64,000 nucleotides of DNA from Parapedobacter sp042666505 (lineage in GTDB: Bacteria; Bacteroidota; Bacteroidia; Sphingobacteriales; Sphingobacteriaceae). Numbering within the stretch: the first letter of the stretch is position 1; the number at the start of each line of letters is the position of its first letter. Positions 50,670 to 60,357 of the stretch are shown one piece after another. The notes beneath the pieces were generated by a model that had not been told where the DNA came from, searched no databases, and was given only the letters and a program-made list of their open reading frames with translations. The position numbers and the translations under genes were made by a program. The stretch lies in the NCBI RefSeq assembly GCF_042666505.1, contig NZ_JBHTDN010000013.1, forward strand, positions 17,678 through 81,677, given 5' to 3'.

Positions 50670-50700
50670 TTGTATAACCCAATAACTTTATGTAAATTTG
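50670..50700 (+). promoter_or_regulatory. Promoter of the Fur-family gene
   Basis: TTG (50670-50672) and TAAATTTG (50693-50700) with 20-nt spacing match both consensus elements; the ATG follows 16 nt later. Confidence 0.6.
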
Positions 50701-50716
50701 TACGTTAAACTTTCGG

Positions 50717-51226
50717 ATGATGACTCAAACGGAAAACTACCAAACAGTAAAAAAGATTTTCGAGGCTTATCTGGAAAATAAAAGCCTCCGCAAGACTCCG
50801 GAACGCTACGCCATTCTGGAGGAAATTTATTCCCGGAATGACCATTTCGATGTGGAATCGCTGTATATCCATATGAAAAACAAAAAATACCGGGTAAGCC
50901 GCGCAACGGTATACAATACGCTGGAACTGTTGGTATCATGTGATTTGGTTACGAAACACCAATTCGGAAAAAACATGGCCCAGTTTGAGAAATCCTATGG
51001 ATACAAACAACACGACCACATCATTTGCATCGAATGCGGCAAAGTTGTTGAGTTCTGCGATCCCCGCATCCATCAAATACAAAGTATGATGGGCGAACTC
51101 CTCAAATTTGATATTAAACACCATTCACTTAATCTTTATGGTGTATGCAGCGATTGTTCTGCAAAGAAGGATGGCTTACGGGAAGTGCCTACCCGGAAGC
51201 AAGTAGAACTCGCTGAAGTCCATTAA
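50717..51226 (+). CDS. Fur-family transcriptional regulator
   Basis: The 169-residue protein has a winged-helix N-terminus (SLRKTPERYAILEEIYSRND, RVSRATVYNTLELLVSCDLV) and the metal-binding half with HDHIICIECGKVVEF and VCSDCSAKK. The paired CxxC sites imply a structural zinc. Which subtype it is (Fur, Zur or PerR) cannot be told from reading. It starts with ATG 50717 (a second ATG follows immediately). It lies between rsh and purA with its own promoter. Confidence 0.92.
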   Translation: MMTQTENYQTVKKIFEAYLENKSLRKTPERYAILEEIYSRNDHFDVESLYIHMKNKKYRVSRATVYNTLELLVSCDLVTKHQFGKNMAQFEKSYGYKQHDHIICIECGKVVEFCDPRIHQIQSMMGELLKFDIKHHSLNLYGVCSDCSAKKDGLREVPTRKQVELAEVH

Positions 51227-51331
51227 GTGACCTTACTATTACTAAACACGTTGCTATCCATGGCCATGTGGGCATCCGGTAGCATAAATATCTACTTTTT
51301 GAATAATCCTCACAGAATATCAAAATAATGT

Positions 51332-51339
51332 TAGATTTG
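51332..51339 (+). promoter_or_regulatory. -7 promoter box of purA
   Basis: TAGATTTG lies 52 nt before the purA ATG. It suggests purA (and perhaps pabB) is transcribed separately from the Fur-family gene. Confidence 0.45.
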
Positions 51340-51391
51340 CCACGAATTGGTATTCCATTAATGATTTCTTTTTTCAATGCTAAATTAAACT

Positions 51392-52669
51392 ATGCAAGTT
51401 GATGTGCTTTTGGGCCTACAATGGGGTGACGAAGGGAAAGGCAAAATTGTAGATGTCCTCTGTCCCAAATATGATTTAATTGCCCGTTTTCAAGGAGGGC
51501 CGAACGCTGGACATACGCTGGAATTCGATAACCAGAAATATGTATTGAATACCATTCCGTCAGGAATATTCAATAAAGATACGCTCAATTTGATCGGTAA
51601 TGGAGTCGTCATTGACCCCATAATCCTAAAACGAGAGCTGGATACCTTAAAGAAAAACGGCTTCGATCCGGTCGCTGCAGGGACACTGGTTATTGCCCGT
51701 AAGGCTCACCTCATCCTGCCGACTCATCAGCTGCTAGATGCTGCATCTGAAAGTAAAATGGGCGCTGGCAAAATCGGATCCACCCTTAAAGGCATCGGCC
51801 CCACATACATGGACAAAACCGGGAGAAATGGGTTACGCGTAGGCGATACCACATTACCGGATTTTATGACGCGATACGAACGGTTAGTCGAAAAACATAA
51901 GTCCATTCTTTCTCATTACGGCGAAATACCCGATTTCAGCGAACGCGAACAAGCTTTCATGGAAGCGGTAGAATTCCTGAAAACCATCCCACACGTGGAC
52001 AGTGAGCATCTTGTAAACCGGTATCTTCGTGAAGGCAAGCGCGTGCTCGCAGAAGGAGCACAGGGAACGCTGCTGGATATTGATTTCGGCTCTTATCCCT
52101 TTGTCACCTCATCCAACACAACCACAGCCGGTGCGTGCACAGGATTGGGTATCGCTCCTTCCAAGATTGGCCAGGTAATCGGAATTTTCAAAGCCTATTG
52201 CACACGGGTAGGTGGCGGACCGTTTCCTACCGAACTGGAAGATGAAACCGGTGAAAAACTCCGTCAGCTGGGCCATGAATTCGGCGCTACCACCGGACGC
52301 CCCCGTCGTACCGGTTGGATCGATTTACCCGCCCTCAAATATGCCATCATGCTCAATGGAGTTACGGAGCTGGTAATGACCAAAGCCGACGTATTAAGCG
52401 GATTCGATACCATATACGCCTGTACACATTACATACAGGATGGCGAAAAAATCGATTACATGCCATACGATATCATAAGCGTCGAACCGGAGCCTGTGTA
52501 TGAGCGTTTGGAAGGATGGAATGCCGACCTATGTGGAATTACCCGGAAAGAGCAAATTCCTGATACACTAAACGCATACATCCGATATTTGGAAAACCAT
52601 CTGGGCGTACCGATCAAATACCTTTCCGTAGGGCCCGATCGTACTCAGACCCTGCTGTTGAGTGAATAA
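51392..52669 (+). CDS. purA: Adenylosuccinate synthase
   Basis: The 425-residue enzyme joins IMP and aspartate with GTP in AMP synthesis. It has VLLGLQWGDEGKGKIVDVL (catalytic Asp and P-loop), FQGGPNAGHTLEFDNQKY, and the GTP-site LKGIGPTYMDKTGRNGLRV. The closing FGATTGRPRRTGWIDLPALK block is typical. Its length is normal. pabB starts 16 nt downstream. Confidence 0.97.
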   Translation: MQVDVLLGLQWGDEGKGKIVDVLCPKYDLIARFQGGPNAGHTLEFDNQKYVLNTIPSGIFNKDTLNLIGNGVVIDPIILKRELDTLKKNGFDPVAAGTLVIARKAHLILPTHQLLDAASESKMGAGKIGSTLKGIGPTYMDKTGRNGLRVGDTTLPDFMTRYERLVEKHKSILSHYGEIPDFSEREQAFMEAVEFLKTIPHVDSEHLVNRYLREGKRVLAEGAQGTLLDIDFGSYPFVTSSNTTTAGACTGLGIAPSKIGQVIGIFKAYCTRVGGGPFPTELEDETGEKLRQLGHEFGATTGRPRRTGWIDLPALKYAIMLNGVTELVMTKADVLSGFDTIYACTHYIQDGEKIDYMPYDIISVEPEPVYERLEGWNADLCGITRKEQIPDTLNAYIRYLENHLGVPIKYLSVGPDRTQTLLLSE

Positions 52670-52685
52670 TTAGCATTTCGCAATC

Positions 52686-53972
52686 ATGGTGTCACTGGCA
52701 TGCCATCTGAAAGACAGTGAAAGTTTCACGCAGAAAGCATTGCAGTGGGCGGCACAATTTGACAGTGTCTGCTATCTGAATTCTAATGGCTACCGTGATA
52801 ATTATGGCAATATCGACGTATTCATTGCCGTAGGTGCCGCCGAATCCTTTACGTCGGATGGCGTGGATACGTTTGCCAAACTGCAACAATTCATCGACAG
52901 CCATCCGGATACATGGATTCCCGGATTTTTGGGATACGACCTTAAGAACGAGGTTGAACACCTGCAATCCCGGCATCCCAATCGAACTGAATTCCCCGAC
53001 GCCTATTTTTTTGTACCCGAATATACGCTTCTTATTGGCCAATACAATGCCGAAATCAAGGGCTCGGACCCCAAAACCATCGTAGCGCAGATCGAAGCGA
53101 CCGAAATACGTGAAGACCCCCTCGGATTTAAAGGGCAATTGAAAAGCCGGATGAATCGGTCGGCCTATTTTTCCGCATTTGCGGAAATGCAACGTCATAT
53201 CCGGAAAGGGGACATTTACGAGGTAAACTTATGCCAGGAATTTTTTTCGGAGCAGGCATCGCTTAATCCATTGGAGGCCTACCGGAGACTCAATGAAATA
53301 TCCCCCACCCCTTTTTCTTGCTTTTTTAAATTCGGTCAGAAATATATCCTGTCTGCTTCGCCTGAACGATTCCTTTCCAAAAGCGGCCGTACGTTGCTTT
53401 CTCAGCCCATAAAAGGTACTGCGCCAAGGGGCAAAACTGCCGACGAAGACAATCTACTGAAAAATGCGTTGGTTACCAGCCCAAAGGAGATTAGCGAAAA
53501 TATCATGATTGTCGATTTGGTAAGGAATGACCTGACCCGTAGCGCGGAACCGGGTAGTGTAAAGGCGTCCGATCTTTTGCAAATACATAGTTTCAAACAG
53601 GTCCATCAGTTAATCTCTACCATCACTTGCCAAATCCGCGAGGGAATCAAAACTACGACCACCATTGCCAATACGTTTCCCCCCGGATCCATGACCGGTG
53701 CCCCCAAAATCAGCGCAATGAAATTGATCGATTCGTACGAAAATAGTCGCAGGGGTGTCTATTCTGGAGCTTTGGGGTACTTTGGTCCACAAGGAAACTA
53801 CGATTTCAGCGTTGTTATCCGTACCTTGGTCTATAATGCGGAAAACTGTTACTTATCCTTTCATACCGGAGGAGCGATTACCGACAATGCCGATCCGGAG
53901 AAAGAATATAATGAATGCCTATTAAAGGGAAAGGCGTTGTTTGAAGTTCTTAAATCGACCGCGAATGGTTAA
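52686..53972 (+). CDS. pabB: Aminodeoxychorismate synthase component I-type protein
   Basis: The 428-residue protein belongs to the chorismate-binding family. DIYEVNLCQEFFSEQ and especially PIKGTAPRGKTADED (the Lys-containing PIKGT signature of PabB) point to 4-amino-4-deoxychorismate synthesis for folate. IVDLVRNDLTRSAEPGSV and GSMTGAPKISAMKLIDSYE are the usual catalytic blocks. No PabA/glutaminase or PabC partner is adjacent. It ends overlapping the M16 stop by 4 nt (convergent). Anthranilate or isochorismate synthase is less likely. Confidence 0.88.
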   Translation: MVSLACHLKDSESFTQKALQWAAQFDSVCYLNSNGYRDNYGNIDVFIAVGAAESFTSDGVDTFAKLQQFIDSHPDTWIPGFLGYDLKNEVEHLQSRHPNRTEFPDAYFFVPEYTLLIGQYNAEIKGSDPKTIVAQIEATEIREDPLGFKGQLKSRMNRSAYFSAFAEMQRHIRKGDIYEVNLCQEFFSEQASLNPLEAYRRLNEISPTPFSCFFKFGQKYILSASPERFLSKSGRTLLSQPIKGTAPRGKTADEDNLLKNALVTSPKEISENIMIVDLVRNDLTRSAEPGSVKASDLLQIHSFKQVHQLISTITCQIREGIKTTTTIANTFPPGSMTGAPKISAMKLIDSYENSRRGVYSGALGYFGPQGNYDFSVVIRTLVYNAENCYLSFHTGGAITDNADPEKEYNECLLKGKALFEVLKSTANG

Positions 53973-55255
53973 GGAGCTATCTTCCCCACAACCACTTTCA
54001 CCATCCCGTCATAATCCAAATATTTGTTTGCCAAATGCAATAACTCGTCGGGCGTAATGGTGTTGACAACCGAGGTGAAATAGTCATAATAATCTAACCC
54101 CAACCCGGAAAAATATACATTCTTAAATTTGTCGGCGTGGGAGAAGACGTTTTCCAGACTGCCTAATAAATTCCCCATGGTATAGTTTCTAACCACAGAA
54201 AGCTCTTTCTCGCTGATCGGTTCCATCCGGAGTTTGTTAACTTCCCTTTCAATTTCACCAAGCGTTGGAGCCGTTACCGTCACTCCTACTTCCGAAGCTA
54301 ACGTGAAAAACGCGCCGTGTTTCAACGACACCAGGCCAGAGCTGATGCTGTAGGTATACCCTTTATCTTCCCGGATATTGGCCATTAGTCGCGAACCAAA
54401 ATATCCTCCCAACACCGTGTTTAACACTTGAAGCCCAGGAAAGTCAGGATGAGAACGCTGAATACTCAAGCTTCCCATCCGGATAGCCGACTGCATCGCA
54501 TCATCACGCACATCCAACGTCAACGCACCATCCGGAGCTAGCACTTTAGGCATTTGCGTGGCAGACACCGTTCCGTCCCGATCGCCCCAGTCATTCCCAA
54601 ACAGGCGCTCGAGATGATTCATGACTTCTGGCGTAATTTTGCCCGAAACTACCAACGTGCAATTTATCGGTGTATATTGCTGCCTGAATAGTCCTAATAA
54701 GCACTCCCTTGTCAACCCGTCATAGTCCGACACTTCCGGCACGTACCCGTAACGGACAGATCCAAACAAAGATTTATTAAACAGCCTCCGCGCCACAAAG
54801 CTATTTTTCTGAAGTGAAACTTGGAGTTTTTGCTTGTTATTGCGGACGTAGGTGGTTAGCTCTTTTTCAGGAAAAACAGCGTTGGTTAACAAATCTTTTA
54901 CCACTGGCAGCAGGTTTTCTAGATGCCTGTTCAACGAAAACAAGGTCAGAGAAGACTGGTCATACCCCAATTCAGGAATCAGAAAAGCCCCATGAAAATC
55001 GATTAATTCGGCTATCTGAGCACTACTAAGGGTAGGCGTCCCTTCAGGGAGCAATTCACAGATACCCGTATTCAAAAGCGTCTGATCCTCCCGCGTGAAA
55101 AGATGGCCGATGATCCATTCAATCCTGACCATATCTTGCTCGCCGGAATCGAAGACAAATACTTTTAACCCATTCGGAAATGTAATTTGCTGCGGTTCAA
55201 TCAGATTTATCCCGGATACGGAATGGAAAGGAGGCTGATTCGTTCTATCAAGCAT
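53969..55255 (-). CDS. M16-family protein, non-catalytic subunit
   Basis: The 428-residue protein has the M16/insulinase fold (LNTGICELLPEGTPTLSSAQ, GYFGSRLMANIREDKGYTY), but where active members have HxxEH it has GICELLPEG, so it cannot bind zinc. It probably pairs with the adjacent active M16 peptidase, like the alpha and beta subunits of processing peptidases. The conserved RE-DKGYTY segment is kept. Its ATG overlaps the stop of the active partner by 8 nt on the minus strand. Confidence 0.88.
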   Translation of the reverse strand: MLDRTNQPPFHSVSGINLIEPQQITFPNGLKVFVFDSGEQDMVRIEWIIGHLFTREDQTLLNTGICELLPEGTPTLSSAQIAELIDFHGAFLIPELGYDQSSLTLFSLNRHLENLLPVVKDLLTNAVFPEKELTTYVRNNKQKLQVSLQKNSFVARRLFNKSLFGSVRYGYVPEVSDYDGLTRECLLGLFRQQYTPINCTLVVSGKITPEVMNHLERLFGNDWGDRDGTVSATQMPKVLAPDGALTLDVRDDAMQSAIRMGSLSIQRSHPDFPGLQVLNTVLGGYFGSRLMANIREDKGYTYSISSGLVSLKHGAFFTLASEVGVTVTAPTLGEIEREVNKLRMEPISEKELSVVRNYTMGNLLGSLENVFSHADKFKNVYFSGLGLDYYDYFTSVVNTITPDELLHLANKYLDYDGMVKVVVGKIAP

Positions 55256-56492
55256 AGTTGTCGGCTATGTAAATAAGGGTTGATGAATTTTCTTTTCTAA
55301 ATAGCTGCTTGGCTTGCAGCTGGATGTCCATAGCGGAAACGTTGAAATAGCGTTCCACTTCGTGGTTCAACTTGTCGGCATCGCCCAATAACTCAAAATA
55401 AGCCAGATTCATGGCCTTTTCTAAAATCGCCATTTCCGCGAAAACCATAGTAGATTCGATCCGGTTCTTTACTTTATTCAACTCATAGTCTGTGACTTCT
55501 TCGGTTTTTAGCCGTTTTAATTCGTCCCAGATCGCCTCTTCGGCAGCTTCAATTGTTATGCCGGGCAGTGGCTTGCCCTCGACGACAAACAAATTCCCGT
55601 CGATACTTCCTGTATGATAGGCATTTATTTCGCTGAACAGCTCCCGGTCTTTTACCAGTGCACGAAAAAGTCGGGAAGAGGTACCGCGGGATAACAGGTC
55701 GGAAATAAGATCCATGGGGTAATAACCGCTTTCCGAACGGGCAGGCCCATGAAAAGCGATATATAAACTATTCAGAGGAACATCCGCATATACAACCTCC
55801 CTACGTGCCTCCTCTTGTTCAGGCTCAATTGGAAGCTGCCGCAAATACGTGCTCCGCGAAGCAATCGGGCCGAACCATTTTTCGGCCATTTGCCTTACAA
55901 CCTCGCCTTTTACGTCCCCGGCTACCACTAGGATTGCATTCTCAGGCGTGTAATGTTTGGCAAAAAATGCCTTCACATCCTCCATCTGCGCCTGTTCGAT
56001 ATGAGCTAGCTCTTTACCGATGGTCGCCCAGCGATATGGATGCACCCGATAGGCCAATGGGCGAAGTCGAAGCCAAACGTCCCCGTACGGCTGATTGAGA
56101 TAGCGTTGTTTAAACTCCTCGCAAACCACGTTTCGTTGCACATCCAAGCTTTTTTCATTGAAAGCTAAATTCAACATGCGATCACTTTCCAGCCAAAAGG
56201 CAGTTTCCAAGTTAGCGGCGGGTAACGTAATGTAGTAATTGGTAATATCGTTGCTGGTAAATGCATTATTTTGGGCTCCCACTGCCTGGGATGGTCCGTC
56301 GTAGTTGGGAATATGTTCCGACCCCCCGAACATCAAGTGTTCAAATAGATGGGCAAATCCCGTTTGATCCGGATCTTCATCACGCGCCCCAACGTCATAT
56401 AACAGGTTGACAACCGCCATGGGCGTTGCCGGATCTTCATGAACCAACACCCGTAATCCATTGCTTAGGATAAACCGATTGAATTTCACCAT
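55248..56492 (-). CDS. M16-family zinc metallopeptidase, catalytic subunit
   Basis: The 414-residue protein carries the zinc motif AHLFEHLMFGGSE (HFEH; HxxEH) and the distal Glu-region in NVVCEEFKQRY. It has no signal peptide, so it probably works in the cytoplasm. The substrate is unknown. The catalytic and the non-catalytic subunits are adjacent with an 8-nt overlap. It follows hemF by 27 nt on the minus strand. Confidence 0.92.
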   Translation of the reverse strand: MVKFNRFILSNGLRVLVHEDPATPMAVVNLLYDVGARDEDPDQTGFAHLFEHLMFGGSEHIPNYDGPSQAVGAQNNAFTSNDITNYYITLPAANLETAFWLESDRMLNLAFNEKSLDVQRNVVCEEFKQRYLNQPYGDVWLRLRPLAYRVHPYRWATIGKELAHIEQAQMEDVKAFFAKHYTPENAILVVAGDVKGEVVRQMAEKWFGPIASRSTYLRQLPIEPEQEEARREVVYADVPLNSLYIAFHGPARSESGYYPMDLISDLLSRGTSSRLFRALVKDRELFSEINAYHTGSIDGNLFVVEGKPLPGITIEAAEEAIWDELKRLKTEEVTDYELNKVKNRIESTMVFAEMAILEKAMNLAYFELLGDADKLNHEVERYFNVSAMDIQLQAKQLFRKENSSTLIYIADNYA

Positions 56493-56519
56493 TCGTAGAT
56501 CTTCTAAGTAGTTGTTCGA

Positions 56520-57419
56520 TTATTGAGCTAACCAATCCACGCCTTGCTTAAGCCACGACAAGGTCATGGCTTCCTCGCTATCAGGCTCGGGGTTGAAATC
56601 ATAGGCCCAGCCCGCATGGGGCGGTAGACTCATTAAAATTGATTCAATACGCCCATTGGTTTCCAGGCCGAATTTAGTTCCCGCATCATACACCAGGTTA
56701 AACTCCACGTACCTTCCTCTTCGGAGGTACTGCCATTGCTTATGAGCCTCAGTGAATTGACGGTCGCGGTTTCTATTCACCAATTCGGCATACATGGGGA
56801 CAAATCCATTGCCTAGGTCACATGAAAAATCAAAAATCTGTTCCCAGGACAGCGAAGTTTTTGCAGGTGTTAGCCGATCGTAGAAGATCCCTCCTATTCC
56901 GCGGGTTTCCTCCCGATGTTTGATGTAAAAATAGCGGTCGGCAAAGGCTTTGAATTCTGGATAAAACGATGTGTCGTAACGATCACAGATATCCTTGAGT
57001 TGTCGATGAAAATATGTCGCTTCATCCTTTCGGATGTAATGTGGCGTCAGGTCTATCCCTCCACCAAACCATCGGACCTCATCGTTAAGTTCGAAATACC
57101 GGATATTCATGTGGATAATGGGCACGAAGGGATTACCGGGGTGGAGCACAATGGAAACGCCGGTAGCAAAAAAGTCCTGTTCGTCCACTTGAAACGCCCG
57201 TCTAACCGCATCGGGCAATACGCCGTGCACTGCGGAAAAATTCACGCCTCCTTTCTCAATTACAGCGCCGTTTTGAATAATCCGCGTACGCCCACCGCCG
57301 CCGCCAGCGCGTGTCCAAAGTTCTTCCGCAAAAGACGCTTTTCCATCCAAGTGTTCCAACGCCTGGCATATTCCATCCTGTATCTGCTTATAGCGTTCGG
57401 CAATATACTCTTTATCCAT
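56520..57419 (-). CDS. hemF: Oxygen-dependent coproporphyrinogen III oxidase
   Basis: The 299-residue enzyme decarboxylates coproporphyrinogen III in heme synthesis, using O2. Diagnostic segments are GGGGGRTRIIQNGAVIEKGG, VHGVLPDAVRR, RYFELNDEVRWFGGGIDLTP, and RGRYVEFNLVYDAGTKFGL. It is co-transcribed between ggt (19 nt) and the M16 genes. Its aerobic type agrees with the cytochrome bd and superoxide dismutase genes in the window. Confidence 0.97.
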   Translation of the reverse strand: MDKEYIAERYKQIQDGICQALEHLDGKASFAEELWTRAGGGGGRTRIIQNGAVIEKGGVNFSAVHGVLPDAVRRAFQVDEQDFFATGVSIVLHPGNPFVPIIHMNIRYFELNDEVRWFGGGIDLTPHYIRKDEATYFHRQLKDICDRYDTSFYPEFKAFADRYFYIKHREETRGIGGIFYDRLTPAKTSLSWEQIFDFSCDLGNGFVPMYAELVNRNRDRQFTEAHKQWQYLRRGRYVEFNLVYDAGTKFGLETNGRIESILMSLPPHAGWAYDFNPEPDSEEAMTLSWLKQGVDWLAQ

Positions 57420-57438
57420 TCTTTATTCCGTTAGCACA

Positions 57439-59121
57439 TTAATACCCCATTGCCGTATCGTCGCCACGGGGATCTGCTCCCCCGCTTAGCCCGCCATTTG
57501 GCGATACCAGAATCGCATCCACCCTTCCAATACTATTTCTCTCCACCAGTTTATATCCGGTAGTGGACAATGCATGCCGGATTGGCTGAGTCACGGCGCT
57601 TTTTTCCAATGCGACTTCATCGGGCAGCCATTGATGGTGAAACCGCGGGGCGGCTACGGCTTCCTGTATGTCCATTCCAAAGTCGACCACATTGAGAATG
57701 GTTTGGAAGACCGATGTAATAATCGTCGACCCGCCCGGCGTCCCTACTACCATAAACAAACTGCCATCTTTTTCGAGAATGGTCGGCGTCATTGAGCTCA
57801 GCATCCGTTTGCCGGGTTCAATCGCATTCGCGGCGCCGCCGATCAATCCATACATATTGGGGGCTCCCGGTTTAACGGAAAAGTCGTCCATCTCGTTATT
57901 TAATAAAAATCCCGCACCCGCGACTACGACGTGAGATCCGTAGGATCCATTAAGCGTAGTTGTAATCGATACTGCATTCCCTTCTTTATCCACAATGGAA
58001 AAATGCGTGGTTTCTTCGCGTTCACCGTTTGGCAGGCCGCCGGCAAAGATGTCGCTGCTGAATGAAGCATGCTTGAAATTGATGTTTCGCATGCGTTCAG
58101 CATTATAAGAAGAGTCAATCAGCATAGGTTGAGGCACTTCATAAAAGTCAGGGTCCCCCAAATGGGTAGCCCGGTCGGCATATACACGCCGTTCGGCCTC
58201 AATCATCACACGCAGGGTAGAGTCTTGCTGAAAACCCCACCGGGATAACGGATATGCCTCTACAGATTTAAGTAAAGAAATCAGCGCGATTCCGCCGCTT
58301 GACGGGGGCGGCATGGATACCACCCGGTAACCCCGGTAGGTCGATGACACGGGCTCCCGCCACCGTGCCTCATATTTTTTGAGGTCAGCATGGCTGATAA
58401 TACCGTTTCCGGCCCTCATTTCCTTTACAATCTTATCTGCAGTTTCACCTTCATAAAATCCAGCCCTCCCCTGTCGACTGACGAGCGTTAACGTATGCGC
58501 AAGTTCCGATTGAATCAAGGTATCGCCCGCTACCCAGTCCGTATCCCTCAAAAACGCGGTTCCTGTTGGATTGTATTTTTTGAAGCTTTCTTTTTGGCCA
58601 TTTAACTCATCTGCCTGCATTGCGGTAATCGGAAATCCATCTTTGGCCAGGTCAATGGCCGGTTGCAACAACCGGGGCCAATCCAGTTTGCCATATTTCT
58701 CGTGAGCCTTTACCATCCCGTCGACAGAGCCCGGTACACCCGAAGCCAGCTGTCCCCTCAGGCTCAGTTCGGTTACAGGATTGCCCTCGGCGTCGAGATA
58801 CATATCCGTTGTCGCCGCAGCCGGCGCGACTTCGCGAAAATCCAGTGCAGCAAAATCTCCATCAGCCCCACGATAAACCATGAAACCACCGCCACCTATG
58901 TTGCCGGCATTGGGATAAACTACGGCCAACGCAAATTGGACGGCCACAGCCGCATCAATGGCATTTCCTCCACTTTGAAGTATCTGTAATCCAACCGCAG
59001 ATGCCTCGGGATGAGCGGACACCACAACCCCATTGCGATACGACGGTACCGCCGTTTGTCTAAACGAGTTGCAAGAAACACCTAAAAGGATCAGGAAAAC
59101 TAATAAACAACGCATTTTCAT
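57439..59121 (-). CDS. ggt: Gamma-glutamyltransferase, lipoprotein
   Basis: The 560-residue protein has a lipobox LGVSC (Cys17), so it is anchored outside the cytoplasm. It has HPEASAVGLQILQSGGNAID, GNIGGGGFMVYRG and SMPPPSSGGIALISLL. The autoprocessing Thr is in REETTHFSIVDKEGNAVSIT. LNGSYGSHVVVAGAGFLLNN completes the active site. It hydrolyses or transfers gamma-glutamyl groups (glutathione or peptides). Its ATG shares one base with the gpsA stop, so it is translationally coupled. Confidence 0.96.
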   Translation of the reverse strand: MKMRCLLVFLILLGVSCNSFRQTAVPSYRNGVVVSAHPEASAVGLQILQSGGNAIDAAVAVQFALAVVYPNAGNIGGGGFMVYRGADGDFAALDFREVAPAAATTDMYLDAEGNPVTELSLRGQLASGVPGSVDGMVKAHEKYGKLDWPRLLQPAIDLAKDGFPITAMQADELNGQKESFKKYNPTGTAFLRDTDWVAGDTLIQSELAHTLTLVSRQGRAGFYEGETADKIVKEMRAGNGIISHADLKKYEARWREPVSSTYRGYRVVSMPPPSSGGIALISLLKSVEAYPLSRWGFQQDSTLRVMIEAERRVYADRATHLGDPDFYEVPQPMLIDSSYNAERMRNINFKHASFSSDIFAGGLPNGEREETTHFSIVDKEGNAVSITTTLNGSYGSHVVVAGAGFLLNNEMDDFSVKPGAPNMYGLIGGAANAIEPGKRMLSSMTPTILEKDGSLFMVVGTPGGSTIITSVFQTILNVVDFGMDIQEAVAAPRFHHQWLPDEVALEKSAVTQPIRHALSTTGYKLVERNSIGRVDAILVSPNGGLSGGADPRGDDTAMGY

Positions 59122-60131
59122 TAGGTTAATTTTTCTGCTAAACTCTTCATTTCAATGGTTGGCGATAGTTGCCGATACAATATATTATACACAGCATTGC
59201 AGATTGGCAAATCAATCCCGTGCGTCATACAGATCTGCTGGATACAACGCGATGCATAGTAACCTTCGGCCACCATATTCATTTCCAACTGCGCAGACCT
59301 TACGGAATATCCTTTGCCGATCATGTTCCCAAAGGTACGGTTTCGACTGAATTGGGAATAGACGGTAACCAGCAAATCGCCCAAATAAGCTGATTCCTTG
59401 ATATCGCGGCTGATGGGATGGACCGCGTTCACAAAATGGGCCATTTCCCTGATTGCATTGGATACCAATACTGCTTGAAAATTATCGCCAAATCCCACAC
59501 CATGGCAAATACCGGCCGCCACGGCGTAAATGTTCTTTAGTACCGCACCATATTCCGTTCCGTAAATATCGTCAGAAACATTGGTTTTGATATACCGTGT
59601 ATTGATCAAAGAAGCCACTTGAGTTGCCAACTGCGTATTCTGAGAGGCGACGGTCAGGTAAGAAAGCTTTTCAAGGGAGACCTCCTCTGCATGGCAGGGG
59701 CCTCCAATTACCGCTATTTGCGTGATCGGCACCTGAAATTCCTGTTGAAGGTAATCGCCGACGATCAGGTTTTCATCGGGTACTATACCCTTGATAGCCG
59801 ACACGATAATTTTGCCACGCAGCATGTCGGAAGTGATCCCTTTCAGCGCATCTTTCAAAAACGCTGCGGGCGTATTGAGAATGATCAAATTAGCCTGTGC
59901 AATCACGGCGCGGACATCAGTAAGGATATGACGTTTAGATAGGCCGACGGTAACCGCACTTAGGTAATTAGGATTGTGCCTGAAGCTACGGATATAATCG
60001 GCCGTATCCTTATTGCGTACCCACCAATATACGGCCTTTTCGGCGTCGTTATCGCCCAGCATTTTTACCATTGCAGTTGCCCAACTGCCACTTCCGATAA
60101 CACCTATCGTCGGCTTGGTTAAGTCTGTCAT
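59121..60131 (-). CDS. gpsA: Glycerol-3-phosphate dehydrogenase [NAD(P)+]
   Basis: The protein has 336 residues from ATG 60131; TTG 60140 lies inside the -7 box. It has TIGVIGSGSWATAMVKMLG (GxGxxG) and VSAIKGIVPDENLIVGDYL, then GPCHAEEVSLEK. Lys of the active site is in VLKNIYAVAAGICHGVGFGDN. It makes glycerol 3-phosphate for phospholipid synthesis. It is the first gene of the gpsA-ggt-hemF-M16-M16 operon and its own mRNA is predicted to be leaderless. Confidence 0.96.
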   Translation of the reverse strand: MTDLTKPTIGVIGSGSWATAMVKMLGDNDAEKAVYWWVRNKDTADYIRSFRHNPNYLSAVTVGLSKRHILTDVRAVIAQANLIILNTPAAFLKDALKGITSDMLRGKIIVSAIKGIVPDENLIVGDYLQQEFQVPITQIAVIGGPCHAEEVSLEKLSYLTVASQNTQLATQVASLINTRYIKTNVSDDIYGTEYGAVLKNIYAVAAGICHGVGFGDNFQAVLVSNAIREMAHFVNAVHPISRDIKESAYLGDLLVTVYSQFSRNRTFGNMIGKGYSVRSAQLEMNMVAEGYYASRCIQQICMTHGIDLPICNAVYNILYRQLSPTIEMKSLAEKLT

Positions 60132-60137
60132 ATCTGG

Positions 60138-60145
60138 CAAAAATA
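60138..60145 (-). promoter_or_regulatory. -7 promoter box of the gpsA operon
   Basis: TATTTTTG on the minus strand is followed by CCAGAT and ATG 60131 (6 nt). It predicts a near-leaderless five-gene mRNA. Confidence 0.5.
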
Positions 60146-60357
60146 CCCTTTTTTACCGTTTTCGCCCCATAAGATCTTGCATTTATTCTGAAAACTCTGT
60201 TCGCCGTTACATTACTGTAATCGCACAAATCTCCCAGCTTCCTCCCAACACTGCTGTTTTCGTGGCAATTATTCCTATCACTTGCTAACAACTCACACGC
60301 TCTCCTACAATTTGTCAATACGCCATTTTGTATTTGGAAATGACACAAGTGCATTGC

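Noticed and set aside
60132..60357. Possible small RNA or control element between gpsA and the beta-helix gene
   Set aside because: I saw only a weak TTACA/TGTAA pair and no terminator or promoter that would define an RNA.
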